Below the pieces are notes generated by a model. It did not search any database. It was given only the letters and a program-made list of their open reading frames with translations, and was not told where the DNA came from. Below are positions 18,190-27,306 of a stretch of DNA of 64,000 bases, piece by piece; the first letter of the stretch is position 1; every line of letters starts with the position of its first letter. The stretch spans positions 434,001-498,000 of the forward strand of contig CANMQE010000001.1 in NCBI GenBank assembly GCA_947499975.1, in the 5' to 3' direction. This stretch comes from an uncultured Sphingomonadaceae bacterium. Lineage in GTDB: Bacteria; Pseudomonadota; Alphaproteobacteria; Sphingomonadales; Sphingomonadaceae. The position numbers and the translations under genes were made by a program.

Positions 18190-18266
18190 GGCGGAGTAGC
18201 TCAGGTGGTTAGAGCAGCGGAATCATAATCCGCGTGTCGGGGGTTCAAGTCCCTCCTCCGCTACCA
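18190..18266 (+). tRNA. tRNA-Met (CAT), elongator type
   Basis: 77 nt with encoded CCA. Acceptor GGCGGAG/CTCCGCT, D-arm GCTC...GAGC, anticodon stem GCGGA/TCCGC with loop ATCATAA (anticodon CAT), T-loop TTCAAGT. It lacks the C1-A72 mismatch and GGG/CCC anticodon stem of an initiator. tRNA-Ile2 also has a CAT anticodon, but the body matches elongator Met better. Confidence 0.88.
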
Positions 18267-18301
18267 ATCCCGAAAACAGGCCCGAATACAGGATTGCGGC
18301 A

Positions 18302-18325
18302 TCCGGGCGTTGTTACACGCCCGGA
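18302..18325. terminator. Stem-loop downstream of tRNA-Met
   Basis: Perfect 8-bp stem TCCGGGCG / CGCCCGGA, 8-base loop, no T-run. It lies between tRNA-Met and the convergent helicase gene. Confidence 0.45.
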
Positions 18326-18337
18326 CGCGCTGGTGCC

Positions 18338-20134
18338 TCAGGCGTTATTGCCCTTGCGCGGCTTTGTAGGCTTAGATCCTGCGCCCTGTGGCTTGCCCTT
18401 GAACTTGGGCTTGCCCTTGGCCTTGTCGAACTTGCCGCCGGTTTTTGCCCGGGGCTTCACACGCACGCCATCGGCATTGCTGCGCGTCTTGTGGCGCTTG
18501 TCGTTCCCGCGAGGGGCGGAAGGCGGGCCGCCTTCGGAAACCTCGATCGTAACCGGATCCTCGTCCTGCTCCGCCTGAGCGGTGCGCTGGGCAGCATCGG
18601 CGAACTTTTCCGCGATGTTGCGCGGGATCTGGAAGAACGTCTCGGCAGGGCCAATACGGATCGCGCCGATTTCGTTGCGGGTTATGTGGCCACGGCGGCA
18701 CAGCAGCGGCAGGATCCAGCGCGGATCGGCGTTCTGTCGACGGCCGATGTCCATGCGAAACCACACCGTATCCTCGAAACCGGGGCGATGGCGCTCTTTC
18801 TGTGCCTCGCGCCGTGCTTCGGGCGTGTTGGCGATAAGATCTTCCGGTTCCGGCATGGCAGAGCGGAAGGACTGCACCAGCATGGCGGCGATCTCGGCAG
18901 GGCTTCGCTGAGCCAGCAGACGCTCCGCCAGTTCGCGGTCCCCTTCGTCGACCTCGACCGGTTCCATCAGCTTTTCCAGCAGTCGCTCGCGGTCTTTCGC
19001 CTTGATAGCGTCGCGATCGGGCGCGTCGGTCCAGTCGGCCGAAATCTTTGCGTGGCGCAGCATGGATTCCACCCGCTTGCGCCGCGAGAAAGGCACGATC
19101 AGCACGGCCGTGCCCTTGCGCCCGGCGCGGCCCGTCCTGCCGGATCGGTGCTGCAAGGTTTCAGCATCGCGGGGGATCTCGACATGCACCACGAGGCTTA
19201 GCGTCGGCAAATCGATGCCGCGCGCCGCAACGTCGGTAGCAACGCAGACACGCGCGCGCCTGTCACGCAGGGCCTGCAGCGCCTGGTTGCGTTCGGACTG
19301 CGAATGCTCGCCAGACAGGGCAACGACGCCAAAGCCGCGCTCCTGCAAGGTTGCATGCAGGTGCCGCACCTTTTCACGCGTGGCGCAGAACAGGATGGCC
19401 GTCTCCGCCTCGTGATAGCGCAGCAGGTTCACCACCGCGTTCTCGATTTCGGGCGGGGATACCGTCACGGCCTGGTAGGAAATATCGCCGTGGCCGCGGC
19501 CTTCGCTGATCGTGGCGATGCGCAGCGCATCGCGCTGGTAACGCCGCGCCAGGTTCTCGATAGGCTTAGGCATGGTGGCGGAGAACAGCAGCGTGCGCCG
19601 CCCATCGGGCGTCGCGTCGAGAATTTCCTCAAGCTCTTCGCGAAAGCCCATGTCGAGCATTTCGTCGGCTTCATCCAGCACGACGGCGGCAAGGGCCGAT
19701 AGGTCCAGCGCGCCGCGCTCCAGGTGATCGCGCAGGCGGCCTGGCGTGCCCACCACGATGGTGGCGCCCGAACGCAGGGCCTTGCGCTCTTGCGAGGGGT
19801 TCATGCCGCCAACGCAGGTCGCCACCCGGGCGCCGGTCTTTGCGTAGAGCCAGGCCAGTTCGCGGCTGACCTGCAGGGCCAGTTCGCGCGTGGGGGCGAC
19901 GATCAGGGCGCGGGGCGAGGTGGCGAAGGGCACGTTGCCATCTTCGCCCAGCAGCTGCTTCGCCATGGCGAGGCCGAAAGCGATGGTTTTGCCGGAGCCG
20001 GTCTGCGCGGAAACGACCAGATCGCGTCCGTCCGCCTCCGGCTGCAGAACCTCTGCCTGAACGGCAGTGGCGGTTTCATAGCCGCGCTCTTGCAGGGCGG
20101 TTTCAAGGGTGGAGGGGAGTTCGGGAAAAGTCAT
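18338..20134 (-). CDS. DEAD-box RNA helicase with DbpA RNA-binding domain
   Basis: 598 residues. The two RecA-like domains have all motifs: AQTGSGKT, PTRELA, VLDEADEMLD, SAT and HRSGRTGRAG. A DbpA-type RNA-binding domain follows (about 455-525, FRMDIGRRQNADPRWILPLL), then a Lys/Gly/Pro-rich tail. Such proteins (DeaD/DbpA group) remodel rRNA during ribosome assembly and help at low temperature. No clear ribosome binding site precedes ATG 20134. It is separate from and only distantly similar to the RhlE-type helicase at 48.4 kb. Confidence 0.93.
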   Translation of the reverse strand: MTFPELPSTLETALQERGYETATAVQAEVLQPEADGRDLVVSAQTGSGKTIAFGLAMAKQLLGEDGNVPFATSPRALIVAPTRELALQVSRELAWLYAKTGARVATCVGGMNPSQERKALRSGATIVVGTPGRLRDHLERGALDLSALAAVVLDEADEMLDMGFREELEEILDATPDGRRTLLFSATMPKPIENLARRYQRDALRIATISEGRGHGDISYQAVTVSPPEIENAVVNLLRYHEAETAILFCATREKVRHLHATLQERGFGVVALSGEHSQSERNQALQALRDRRARVCVATDVAARGIDLPTLSLVVHVEIPRDAETLQHRSGRTGRAGRKGTAVLIVPFSRRKRVESMLRHAKISADWTDAPDRDAIKAKDRERLLEKLMEPVEVDEGDRELAERLLAQRSPAEIAAMLVQSFRSAMPEPEDLIANTPEARREAQKERHRPGFEDTVWFRMDIGRRQNADPRWILPLLCRRGHITRNEIGAIRIGPAETFFQIPRNIAEKFADAAQRTAQAEQDEDPVTIEVSEGGPPSAPRGNDKRHKTRSNADGVRVKPRAKTGGKFDKAKGKPKFKGKPQGAGSKPTKPRKGNNA

Positions 20135-20324
20135 TTTACGCGCTCGTATGCGGGCGTCGCCGCAGAAACGCGGCGAGCATCAGTCAGGCTTCGGAAGACG
20201 GGGAGGGGGCACGGGCTGCCGCCCTCTGATTTCCCGCCCCATAGGCGCGATAAGCCGGTTTGGCTTCAAAAAAGTGAGATTTACGTATCGGCGCCGACCG
20301 GATGCCGGCGCCAACACGTGCCAA

Positions 20325-20924
20325 TCACATCACGCTTTGCATCAGGAAAACCTTGTTCTTCAACGTCTCGTCATGCGTGGCGCGGGCCAGAATGGCGGCC
20401 ACATCGCCGCGCGCTGCCTTGCCGCCTGGATCGACTTCGTCGCCCAGGCGCATATCGCGCTGGCCGTCGTCGTCCGTCAATGCAACGGGCCGCACGATGG
20501 TGTAATCAATGCCTGAAGCCATCAGGTGCTCGTCCGCCTCGTGCTTCGCTTTCAGGTAGTGGGCCAGGTCGGAATCGGGATCGGGGTCGCCCGCGCCTAC
20601 GGAACTGAGCATTACGAAATGCTTCGCGGCACTGCTCTTGGCGATGTCGATCAATTTCTTCGCGCCGTCGCGATCGATCTTGTCAGTCATCGCCTCATCC
20701 GTGTCGCCGCCAGAACCTGCTGCAAACACGACCACGTCCGCGCCGTCGCATACGTCGGACTTCAGATCCGCAAGGTCTGCACAGCGCAGTTCCGCGCCTT
20801 CGGGAAGCACGCTGGTGTCGGACGATTCGCGATGCATGGCGATGACGTGATGCCCGCTCTCCTGCAATTGCGTGGCAAGGCGTGCGCCTGTGTTTCCGGT
20901 GGCTCCGGCGATGAGAATATTCAT
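20325..20924 (-). CDS. NAD(P)-binding Rossmann protein, atypical SDR
   Basis: 199 residues with an N-terminal dinucleotide motif MNILIAGATGNTGARLA (GxxGxxG) and an LSSVGAG strand. There is no classical YxxxK pair in the standard position, although HYLKAKHEAD may serve. It belongs to the NAD(P)H-binding NmrA/YwnB-like group, which has redox-sensing or reductase members. Start at 20924 with AGGA upstream. It is divergent from otsB with about 140 bases between. Confidence 0.8.
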   Translation of the reverse strand: MNILIAGATGNTGARLATQLQESGHHVIAMHRESSDTSVLPEGAELRCADLADLKSDVCDGADVVVFAAGSGGDTDEAMTDKIDRDGAKKLIDIAKSSAAKHFVMLSSVGAGDPDPDSDLAHYLKAKHEADEHLMASGIDYTIVRPVALTDDDGQRDMRLGDEVDPGGKAARGDVAAILARATHDETLKNKVFLMQSVM

Positions 20925-21062
20925 AAGGTTTGATCCTGTGTTCGGGAATGAGTGTGGCGGCGCAATCGCTGCGCCTTCCTGCAACCAATGGACGGGCCGC
21001 CTTATCGTGCCGACTGCGTGTCGTTCTTGACCTTGCAAACCGCCCCGTTAGACCCGGCGAGC

Positions 21063-21809
21063 ATGACGCAGCTGCCACCACCGCCCGCATTCGATCACCT
21101 GCTGGACAACGGGGCGGATGGAACTCCACTGGCCCTGTTCCTTGATTTTGATGGCACGCTGGTGGATCTGGCGCCCACGCCGGACGGTATAGAAGTGCCG
21201 CCCGGTCTTGCGAAAAAGCTGCACGAGTTATCCGACAGGCTGGAGGGGCGCCTCGCGCTGGTGAGCGGAAGGGCGATCGTTGATCTCGAGCGTCATCTCG
21301 GCCCGATGACCATCGCCAAGGCCGGATCGCACGGCAGCGATTGCCGGCACGCGGATGGAGATAACATCGGAGAAATACCTTCCGGCCTGCCGCCCGAATT
21401 GCTCGCCCGCGTTGCCGAATTTGCACAGCAGCGCGGTTTCAACCTGGAAGACAAGCCGCACGGCGCCGCCCTGCATTACCGGTCCAACCCTGCGCTGGAA
21501 GAAGAGGGCGTGAAATTTGCCGAGAGAATCGCGCAGGATGCGGACCTCGATATTAAGCGTGGCAAATGCGTGATCGAACTGGTGGGGCGCGGTGCGAACA
21601 AGGGCTCGGCCCTGCGCGGCTTCATGGAATGCGCGCCTTTCAGGGGGGCCATGCCGGTGTTCGTGGGCGACGATATTACCGACGAGGACGGGATGCGGGC
21701 CGCCAGCGATGTGGGCGGTTTCGGCGTACTGGTGGGGCAACGCGAACCCACCTGTGCGAAATACGCCCTTGCAAGCCCTGCTGCAGTGCACCATTGGTTG
21801 GGATTGTGA
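21063..21809 (+). CDS. otsB: Trehalose-6-phosphate phosphatase
   Basis: 248 residues of the HAD superfamily with the nucleophile motif DFDGTLVDLAP near residue 25, LVSGR, and a later acidic motif VGDDITDEDG. It removes phosphate from trehalose-6-phosphate to yield trehalose. It is the first gene of the otsB-GH15-otsA operon, and its TGA stop overlaps the GTG start of the GH15 gene. The start ATG at 21063 is chosen from the family N terminus; the ribosome binding site is weak. Confidence 0.93.
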   Translation: MTQLPPPPAFDHLLDNGADGTPLALFLDFDGTLVDLAPTPDGIEVPPGLAKKLHELSDRLEGRLALVSGRAIVDLERHLGPMTIAKAGSHGSDCRHADGDNIGEIPSGLPPELLARVAEFAQQRGFNLEDKPHGAALHYRSNPALEEEGVKFAERIAQDADLDIKRGKCVIELVGRGANKGSALRGFMECAPFRGAMPVFVGDDITDEDGMRAASDVGGFGVLVGQREPTCAKYALASPAAVHHWLGL

Positions 21810-23605
21810 CTGCACATCAAAGCAATTTGGACCTTTGGCCGATTGGCAACTGCCAGGTATCCGGCCTGATCGACAACCTTGGCGGCATCGTGTGGGGCTG
21901 CGTGCCCCGCGTCGATGGTGATCCTACCTTCTGCGCATTGCTGAACGGCGAATCCCAGGACGTGGGCGTCTGGCGGTTCGAGCTGGAAGGCCAGTCCAGC
22001 GCCAGCCAGGAGTATATCCGCAACACGCCGATCCTGGTTACCCGCCTTGAATCGAAGGATGGCAGCGCGGTGGAGATCCTCGATTTCTGCCCGCGTTTCG
22101 AACGCAGCGGCCGGATGTACCGGCCCGTCGCCTTCAGCCGCATCGTGCGCCCCATCACCGGCAACCCGCGCATCAAGGTGGTGCTGCGCCCGATGAAGAA
22201 TTACGGTGCGGAACGGGCTGAGAGCACCAGCGGCACCAATCACATCCGCTATCTCACGCAAGGCCAGGCGCTGCGCCTCTCCACCGATGCGTCGGTGGGA
22301 TACATCCTTGAAAACCGCACCTTCCGTATCGAGAGCGACACGCATTTCTTCCTCGGCCCGGACGAGCCTTTCGTCGGCAACCTGCGCGAGCAGGTGCGGC
22401 GGATGGAGCAATCCACGCGCGCATACTGGCAGAACTGGTCGCGCAGCCTGGCAACGCCATTCGAATGGCAGCAGGAGGTCATCCGCGCCGCCATCACCCT
22501 GAAGCTGTGCCAGCACGAGGAAACCGGCGCCATCGTCGCCGCGCTCACCACCTCCATTCCCGAAGCTCCGCATTCGGAACGCAACTGGGATTACCGCTAC
22601 TGCTGGATCCGCGATTCCTATTACACCGTGCAGGCGTTGAACCGGCTTGGCGCGCTGGACGTGCTGGAGAAGTACCTCGCCTATCTGCGCAATATCGTGG
22701 ACGATGCGAAGGGCGGGCAGATCCAGCCACTGTATTCCGTGATGGGCGTTGCCGAACTGAACGAGACGACCGCAGGCTGGCTGCCGGGCTATCGCGGCAT
22801 GGGTCCGGTGCGCGTGGGCAATGCTGCCTACAAGCAGGTGCAGCACGATTGCTATGGTCAGATCGTGCTTCCCACGGTGCAGGGTTTTCTCGACAGGCGC
22901 CTGCTGCGCATGGCCGACGATCGCGATTTCGAAAGCCTGGAGCAGGTCGGTGAAATGGCCTGGAAGATGCACGATCAGCCAGACGCGGGATTGTGGGAAT
23001 TTCGCACGCGGCAGGAAGTGCACACCTATTCCGCCGTGATGAGCTGGGCGGCGTGCGACAGGCTATCCACCGCGGCGCATTATCTGGAAAAGGCCGACCG
23101 CGAGAAATTCTGGCGCGACCGGGCGAACAAGATCGCTGCCACCATCGAGGCAAAGGCGTGGAAGGAAAACGGGCAGGGCGGCCACTACGGCGCCAGCTTC
23201 GAAAGCGATTACCTCGACGCCAGCCTGCTGCAATTGCTGGAATTGCGCTTCATCGATCCCGATGACGAACGCTTCCTGTCTACCTTCGAGATGATCGAGA
23301 AGGAATTGCGGCGCGGCCAGCACATGCTGCGCTATGCGGCGGAGGACGATTTCGGCGCGCCCGAAACTGCCTTCAACATCTGCACCTTCTGGCTGATCGA
23401 GGCACTTGCCCTGATGGACCGGAAGGAAGAAGCCCGCACGCTGTTCCGCACGATGCTGGATCACCGCACCGGTTCGGGCCTGCTGTCAGAGGATATGGAT
23501 CTGGAAACGGGTGAACTGTGGGGGAACTTCCCGCAAACCTACTCTTTGGTTGGTATAATCAACTGCGCCTCGCTTTTGTCGAAAAGCTGGAACACCGTTC
23601 GCTAG
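21806..23605 (+). CDS. Glycoside hydrolase family 15 protein (trehalase/glucoamylase type)
   Basis: 599 residues. An N-terminal beta-sandwich domain leads into an (alpha/alpha)6 barrel with the GH15 stretches NWDYRYCWIRDSYYTVQAL and GELWGNFPQTYSLVG near the C terminus, where the catalytic base resides. It cleaves alpha-glucosidic bonds by inversion. Located between the two trehalose synthesis genes, trehalose is the likely substrate, as in GH15 trehalases, although this is inference. The start is GTG 21806 within GTGA of the otsB stop. otsA follows after nine bases. Confidence 0.9.
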   Translation: MTAHQSNLDLWPIGNCQVSGLIDNLGGIVWGCVPRVDGDPTFCALLNGESQDVGVWRFELEGQSSASQEYIRNTPILVTRLESKDGSAVEILDFCPRFERSGRMYRPVAFSRIVRPITGNPRIKVVLRPMKNYGAERAESTSGTNHIRYLTQGQALRLSTDASVGYILENRTFRIESDTHFFLGPDEPFVGNLREQVRRMEQSTRAYWQNWSRSLATPFEWQQEVIRAAITLKLCQHEETGAIVAALTTSIPEAPHSERNWDYRYCWIRDSYYTVQALNRLGALDVLEKYLAYLRNIVDDAKGGQIQPLYSVMGVAELNETTAGWLPGYRGMGPVRVGNAAYKQVQHDCYGQIVLPTVQGFLDRRLLRMADDRDFESLEQVGEMAWKMHDQPDAGLWEFRTRQEVHTYSAVMSWAACDRLSTAAHYLEKADREKFWRDRANKIAATIEAKAWKENGQGGHYGASFESDYLDASLLQLLELRFIDPDDERFLSTFEMIEKELRRGQHMLRYAAEDDFGAPETAFNICTFWLIEALALMDRKEEARTLFRTMLDHRTGSGLLSEDMDLETGELWGNFPQTYSLVGIINCASLLSKSWNTVR

Positions 23606-23614
23606 GAGGCTTCA

Positions 23615-25012
23615 ATGCCACGTCTCGTCGTCATCTCCAATCGCGTCGCCGTACCCAAGGCGCGCGGGGTGGCGGGCGCACAGGGCGGTCTCGCGGGCGC
23701 ACTGAATGCTGCGCTAAGGGCGAACGGCGGTATCTGGTTCGGATGGTCCGGCCAGGAGACGGAGGAGTTCTCCGGTTCCATCAATTACGTGAAGTCGTCT
23801 GACGGCGTCACTACGGCCACCATTGATTTGGAACACCAGGACATCGAGGAATATTACAACGGCTACGCCAATTCCACCCTGTGGCCGCTGTTTCACTATC
23901 GCATTGATCTGACCAAGTACGAGCGCGAATTCGGCAAGGGATACGAGCGCGTAAACGAGAGGTTTGCGGAAAGCGCACTGCCGCTGATCGACAAGGACGA
24001 TCTGGTCTGGGTGCACGATTATCATCTGATGCCGCTGGGCGAACGGCTGCGTTCGATGGGTGTCGAGAACCGCATGGGGTTCTTCCTCCACACGCCGTGG
24101 CCGCCCACCAATCTGTTCGTGTCGTTGCCTTATCACGAGCGGCTGGTGAAGGCGCTTCTGCATTACGATCTGCTCGGTTTTCAGAACGATGTCTGGCTCG
24201 ACAGCTTCCTGCATTATTGCTGGAAGGAGATGGGCGCAGATGTGAATTACGAAACTGGCGAGGTTACGGTGGACGGGCGAACCACCGTGGCGCGCGCCTA
24301 TCCCATCGGCATCGACTTCGATTTCTTCCGCAGCAAGGGCGAAACGGGCGAGGCCCGCCAGGCCGGGCAGCGCCTGCTGGCATCGACCCGCCACCGCACG
24401 GCCATGATCGGGGTGGACCGGCTGGACTATTCCAAGGGCCTGCCGGAACGCATGGATGGCATCGCCCGCTTTTTCGACCGTTATCCCGAGCGTGTGCGCG
24501 ATCTCGTGTTCATCCAGATCGCGCCGCCCAGCAGGGAAGATATCGGCAGCTATCAACTGATCCGGGAAACGCTGGAACAGAAGACGGGACAGATCAACGG
24601 CGCGCGTTCCGAAGTGGACGTCGTGCCGGTGCGATATGTAAACAAGGGGCAAACCCAGGAAGAGCTCTTCGGCTACTATCGCGCGTCGAAAATCGCGCTG
24701 GTCACCCCTTTGCGGGACGGGATGAACCTGGTCGCGAAGGAATATGTCGCGGCGCAGGACCCTGACGATCCGGGCGTGCTGATCCTTTCGCGCTTTGCAG
24801 GCGCGGCACAGCAGCTGGATTGCGACGGGGAAGGGGCCTTGCTGGTAAACCCGCACAGCGCGGATGATATTTCGCATCACATCCGCATCGCCCTCGACAT
24901 GCCATTGGAAGAACGCAAGAGCCGGTTCGAGAAGATGATCGTCACCGTACGCGAAGAGAATGTTCAGCGGTGGACGGAAAACTTCATCGGCGACATGAAC
25001 GCACTGGGCTGA
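23615..25012 (+). CDS. otsA: Trehalose-6-phosphate synthase
   Basis: 465 residues of GT20, joining UDP-glucose and glucose-6-phosphate. Key stretches are visible: N-terminal VVISNRVAVP, the glucose-phosphate loop GGLAGAL, VHDYHLMPLGERLRS, DRLDYSKGLPERMDG and LRDGMNLVAKEYVA. A good ribosome binding site (CTAGGAGG) overlaps the GH15 stop. With otsB it completes the OtsAB pathway for this osmo- and stress-protectant. Confidence 0.97.
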   Translation: MPRLVVISNRVAVPKARGVAGAQGGLAGALNAALRANGGIWFGWSGQETEEFSGSINYVKSSDGVTTATIDLEHQDIEEYYNGYANSTLWPLFHYRIDLTKYEREFGKGYERVNERFAESALPLIDKDDLVWVHDYHLMPLGERLRSMGVENRMGFFLHTPWPPTNLFVSLPYHERLVKALLHYDLLGFQNDVWLDSFLHYCWKEMGADVNYETGEVTVDGRTTVARAYPIGIDFDFFRSKGETGEARQAGQRLLASTRHRTAMIGVDRLDYSKGLPERMDGIARFFDRYPERVRDLVFIQIAPPSREDIGSYQLIRETLEQKTGQINGARSEVDVVPVRYVNKGQTQEELFGYYRASKIALVTPLRDGMNLVAKEYVAAQDPDDPGVLILSRFAGAAQQLDCDGEGALLVNPHSADDISHHIRIALDMPLEERKSRFEKMIVTVREENVQRWTENFIGDMNALG

Positions 25013-25045
25013 CTTTACGCGGTCAGGGCCAACAGTCGCTGCCCC

Positions 25046-25504
25046 CTACAGGAAAGCGCGACGCGGTTTTTCCTCGTCTTTCTCGTTCCATTCCGATGCT
25101 GCCAGTTCGTCAAGACTGCGATGCTTGGGCCGGTCCTCGCGGTTGTTGAGCATTTCGTTTATCTGCCAGATCAGCGTCTTCGGCTTCACCGGTTTGCGCA
25201 GATAGCCGTGGGCTCCGTTGTAGAGCGAGCGGTGCTCATCCGCGTCGCTGGTAGCAGCGGTAAACATGATGACGGGCAGATCGTAAAGCTGGGGCGATTG
25301 GCGCACGCGGCGCAGCAGGGATGTGCCGTTCTCCTCCGGCATGTTGATATCAAGCAGCATGATATCGGGGCGACGCCAGTTGAGCAGTCGCTCGGCATCT
25401 TTCGTGTTCGTTACCCAGCCGCAGGCATGGCCCTCGGCGATCAGCACTCCGGACGTAAGCTCGGCGACGATTTCGTCGTCATCGACGATCAAGATATGAG
25501 CCAT
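25046..25504 (-). CDS. Single-domain response regulator (CheY-like)
   Basis: 152 residues. The receiver domain has VDDDE (acidic pocket), the phosphoacceptor Asp in IMLLDINMPE, conserved Thr/Ala in FTAATSD, and Lys in RKPVKPK. A 30-residue C-terminal extension is charged. There is no output domain, so it signals by protein contact. No kinase is adjacent; the LOV kinase at 47 kb is one conceivable partner. ATG 25504 follows GGGAG. Confidence 0.88.
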   Translation of the reverse strand: MAHILIVDDDEIVAELTSGVLIAEGHACGWVTNTKDAERLLNWRRPDIMLLDINMPEENGTSLLRRVRQSPQLYDLPVIMFTAATSDADEHRSLYNGAHGYLRKPVKPKTLIWQINEMLNNREDRPKHRSLDELAASEWNEKDEEKPRRAFL

Positions 25505-25609
25505 GCCTGGCAACTCCCATGGAAATTGCCAGTGCATTAACCAACGGCACGCTTACGCCGCCTCAATCCCTGCTTGGGTGTTAGCCCCTAGGGCGCTTCC
25601 CCGAAAAAA

Positions 25610-26035
25610 TCATATTAATGTCAGCATCAGCGCCCGCACCGCCATCACGATCAATACGACGGAAGCGAGCATGAACAGGCCGAGGCGCACGGGAATGGTG
25701 TTAACTATCGACTGCCAGAAGGAATGCACGATGCGGATTGCGACATAGGCCCATGCCAGCCAGATATCGGTTGGCGAAGCGCCGCCGATCGCGAAGATCG
25801 CCACCAGAGCATAGAATATGGTGGGCTGCTCCATCAGGTGATTGTAATTGTGAGCTTTCCACTGGAGAATGTCAGGCAGAACACCGTCGAGATCGCTGCC
25901 GCGGCCACCGCGCGACTTGTCGGCCGGCATCTTCAATTTCGCCAGCGCAGGCAGGCGTGTCGCTGCCATCCACAGCAGCATGATCAAAGACCATGCCACC
26001 AGCACGGCTGCAGGTGCGAGCATTTCCAATTGCAT
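25610..26035 (-). CDS. MAPEG family membrane protein
   Basis: 141 residues with four hydrophobic helices and the MAPEG pattern (HNYNHLMEQPTIFYAL near 72-87). Family members include microsomal glutathione transferases and leukotriene synthases; bacterial members are mostly uncharacterised. Start at 26035, nine bases after AGGGGG; the ATG at 26044 would abut the ribosome binding site. Divergent from the DHS-family gene. Confidence 0.85.
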   Translation of the reverse strand: MQLEMLAPAAVLVAWSLIMLLWMAATRLPALAKLKMPADKSRGGRGSDLDGVLPDILQWKAHNYNHLMEQPTIFYALVAIFAIGGASPTDIWLAWAYVAIRIVHSFWQSIVNTIPVRLGLFMLASVVLIVMAVRALMLTLI

Positions 26036-26223
26036 TGCGATCATCCCCCTCGATTGTTGGCGCGAGGTTGGGCAAGTGGCTTTCAATTGTCAATTGCAAC
26101 CCATCGCCGACATTTCGCTTGCTTTGGGCGAACTTTGCACCAAATGGCCCTGCCACACACCAGCAGCCATGCAATAAGGGGCGGCGAATCGCCGATCGAT
26201 CACGCTATGGCCGGAGACACCGA

Positions 26224-27279
26224 ATGACCGAATCCAAGATCAACGACACGCGCAAGGCGGAACTGCTTTCCACGCAGGTGGAGCATATCGACATTACCAG
26301 TTTCGACGCGCGGCCCATCATCGATTCCATGAAGAAGATGAGCTTCACCAGTCGCGATCTGGCCAACGCGACCGGCATCTACAACCAGATGCTGGAAGAC
26401 AAGGATTGCACCATCTTCCTCGTCATCGCCGGTTCCACCAGCGCGGCAGGTTGCATGGATCTGTATGCAGAGCTGATCCGGTCGAACATGGTCGATTGCG
26501 TGGTGGCAACGGGCGCCACCATCGTGGACATGGATTTCTTCGAGGGGCTTGGCCACAAGCACTACCAGGCGCTGGAAGTGCCCGACGACGATACGCTTCG
26601 CAGCCTCTATATCGACCGCATTTACGACACCTATATCGACGAAGAGCAGTTGCAGGACTGCGACTTCACGATCAACAAGATCGCCAACGAACTGCCGCCC
26701 GGCCCGTATTCCAGCCGCGCCTTCATCCGCGAGATGGGCAAATACCTGGTCGAGCATGGCAAGAAGGAAAACAGCCTCGTCAAACTCGCTTACGAGCATG
26801 ACGTTCCGATCTTCTGCCCGGCGTTCGTGGATAGCTCCGCAGGCTTCGGCCTCGTGAAGCACCAGGTCGACCAGATGGAGAAGGGCGAGCCCTACCTGAT
26901 GATCGACGCCGTGGCTGACTTCCGCGAGCTGACCGACATCAAGATCAAGGCGGGCGAATCCGGCCTGCTGATGGTGGGCGGCGGTGTGCCGAAGAACTTC
27001 ATTCAGGATACCGTGGTTTGTGCCGAAATCCTCGGCCACGAGGATGTGTCCGTGCATAAGTATGCGGTGCAGATCACCGTTGCGGATGTGCGCGACGGGG
27101 CGTGTTCTTCCTCCACGCTGCAGGAAGCTGCCAGCTGGGGCAAGGTGAACACCGGGATCGAGCAGATGGTGTTCGCGGAAGCCGGATCGGTGATGCCGCT
27201 GCTGGCCAGCGATGCCTACCACCGCGAGCACTGGAAAACGCGTGACAAGCGCCGCTGGGCCAAGATCTTCGAAAAATAG
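26224..27279 (+). CDS. Deoxyhypusine-synthase-family enzyme
   Basis: 351 residues, full-length DHS fold. The NAD-binding region (FLVIAGSTSAAGCMDLY, then VDCVVATGATIVDMD) and the catalytic lysine in EAASWGKV (Lys307) are present. In eukaryotes and archaea DHS transfers an aminobutyl group from spermidine to eIF5A, but bacteria lack eIF5A. By eye, the Glu-Glu pair of the eukaryotic TAGGVEED segment is not kept (VDMD here). Formation of homospermidine or another aminobutyl product is the best guess, supported by ornithine decarboxylase 1.8 kb downstream. GGAG precedes ATG 26224. Confidence 0.9.
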   Translation: MTESKINDTRKAELLSTQVEHIDITSFDARPIIDSMKKMSFTSRDLANATGIYNQMLEDKDCTIFLVIAGSTSAAGCMDLYAELIRSNMVDCVVATGATIVDMDFFEGLGHKHYQALEVPDDDTLRSLYIDRIYDTYIDEEQLQDCDFTINKIANELPPGPYSSRAFIREMGKYLVEHGKKENSLVKLAYEHDVPIFCPAFVDSSAGFGLVKHQVDQMEKGEPYLMIDAVADFRELTDIKIKAGESGLLMVGGGVPKNFIQDTVVCAEILGHEDVSVHKYAVQITVADVRDGACSSSTLQEAASWGKVNTGIEQMVFAEAGSVMPLLASDAYHREHWKTRDKRRWAKIFEK

Positions 27280-27306
27280 GCCGATGAATTGAAGCGGGCT
27301 GGGGCG

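Noticed and set aside
21476..23023. 515-codon open frame antisense to otsB and GH15
   Set aside because: No domain signature; overlaps two operon genes on the other strand.
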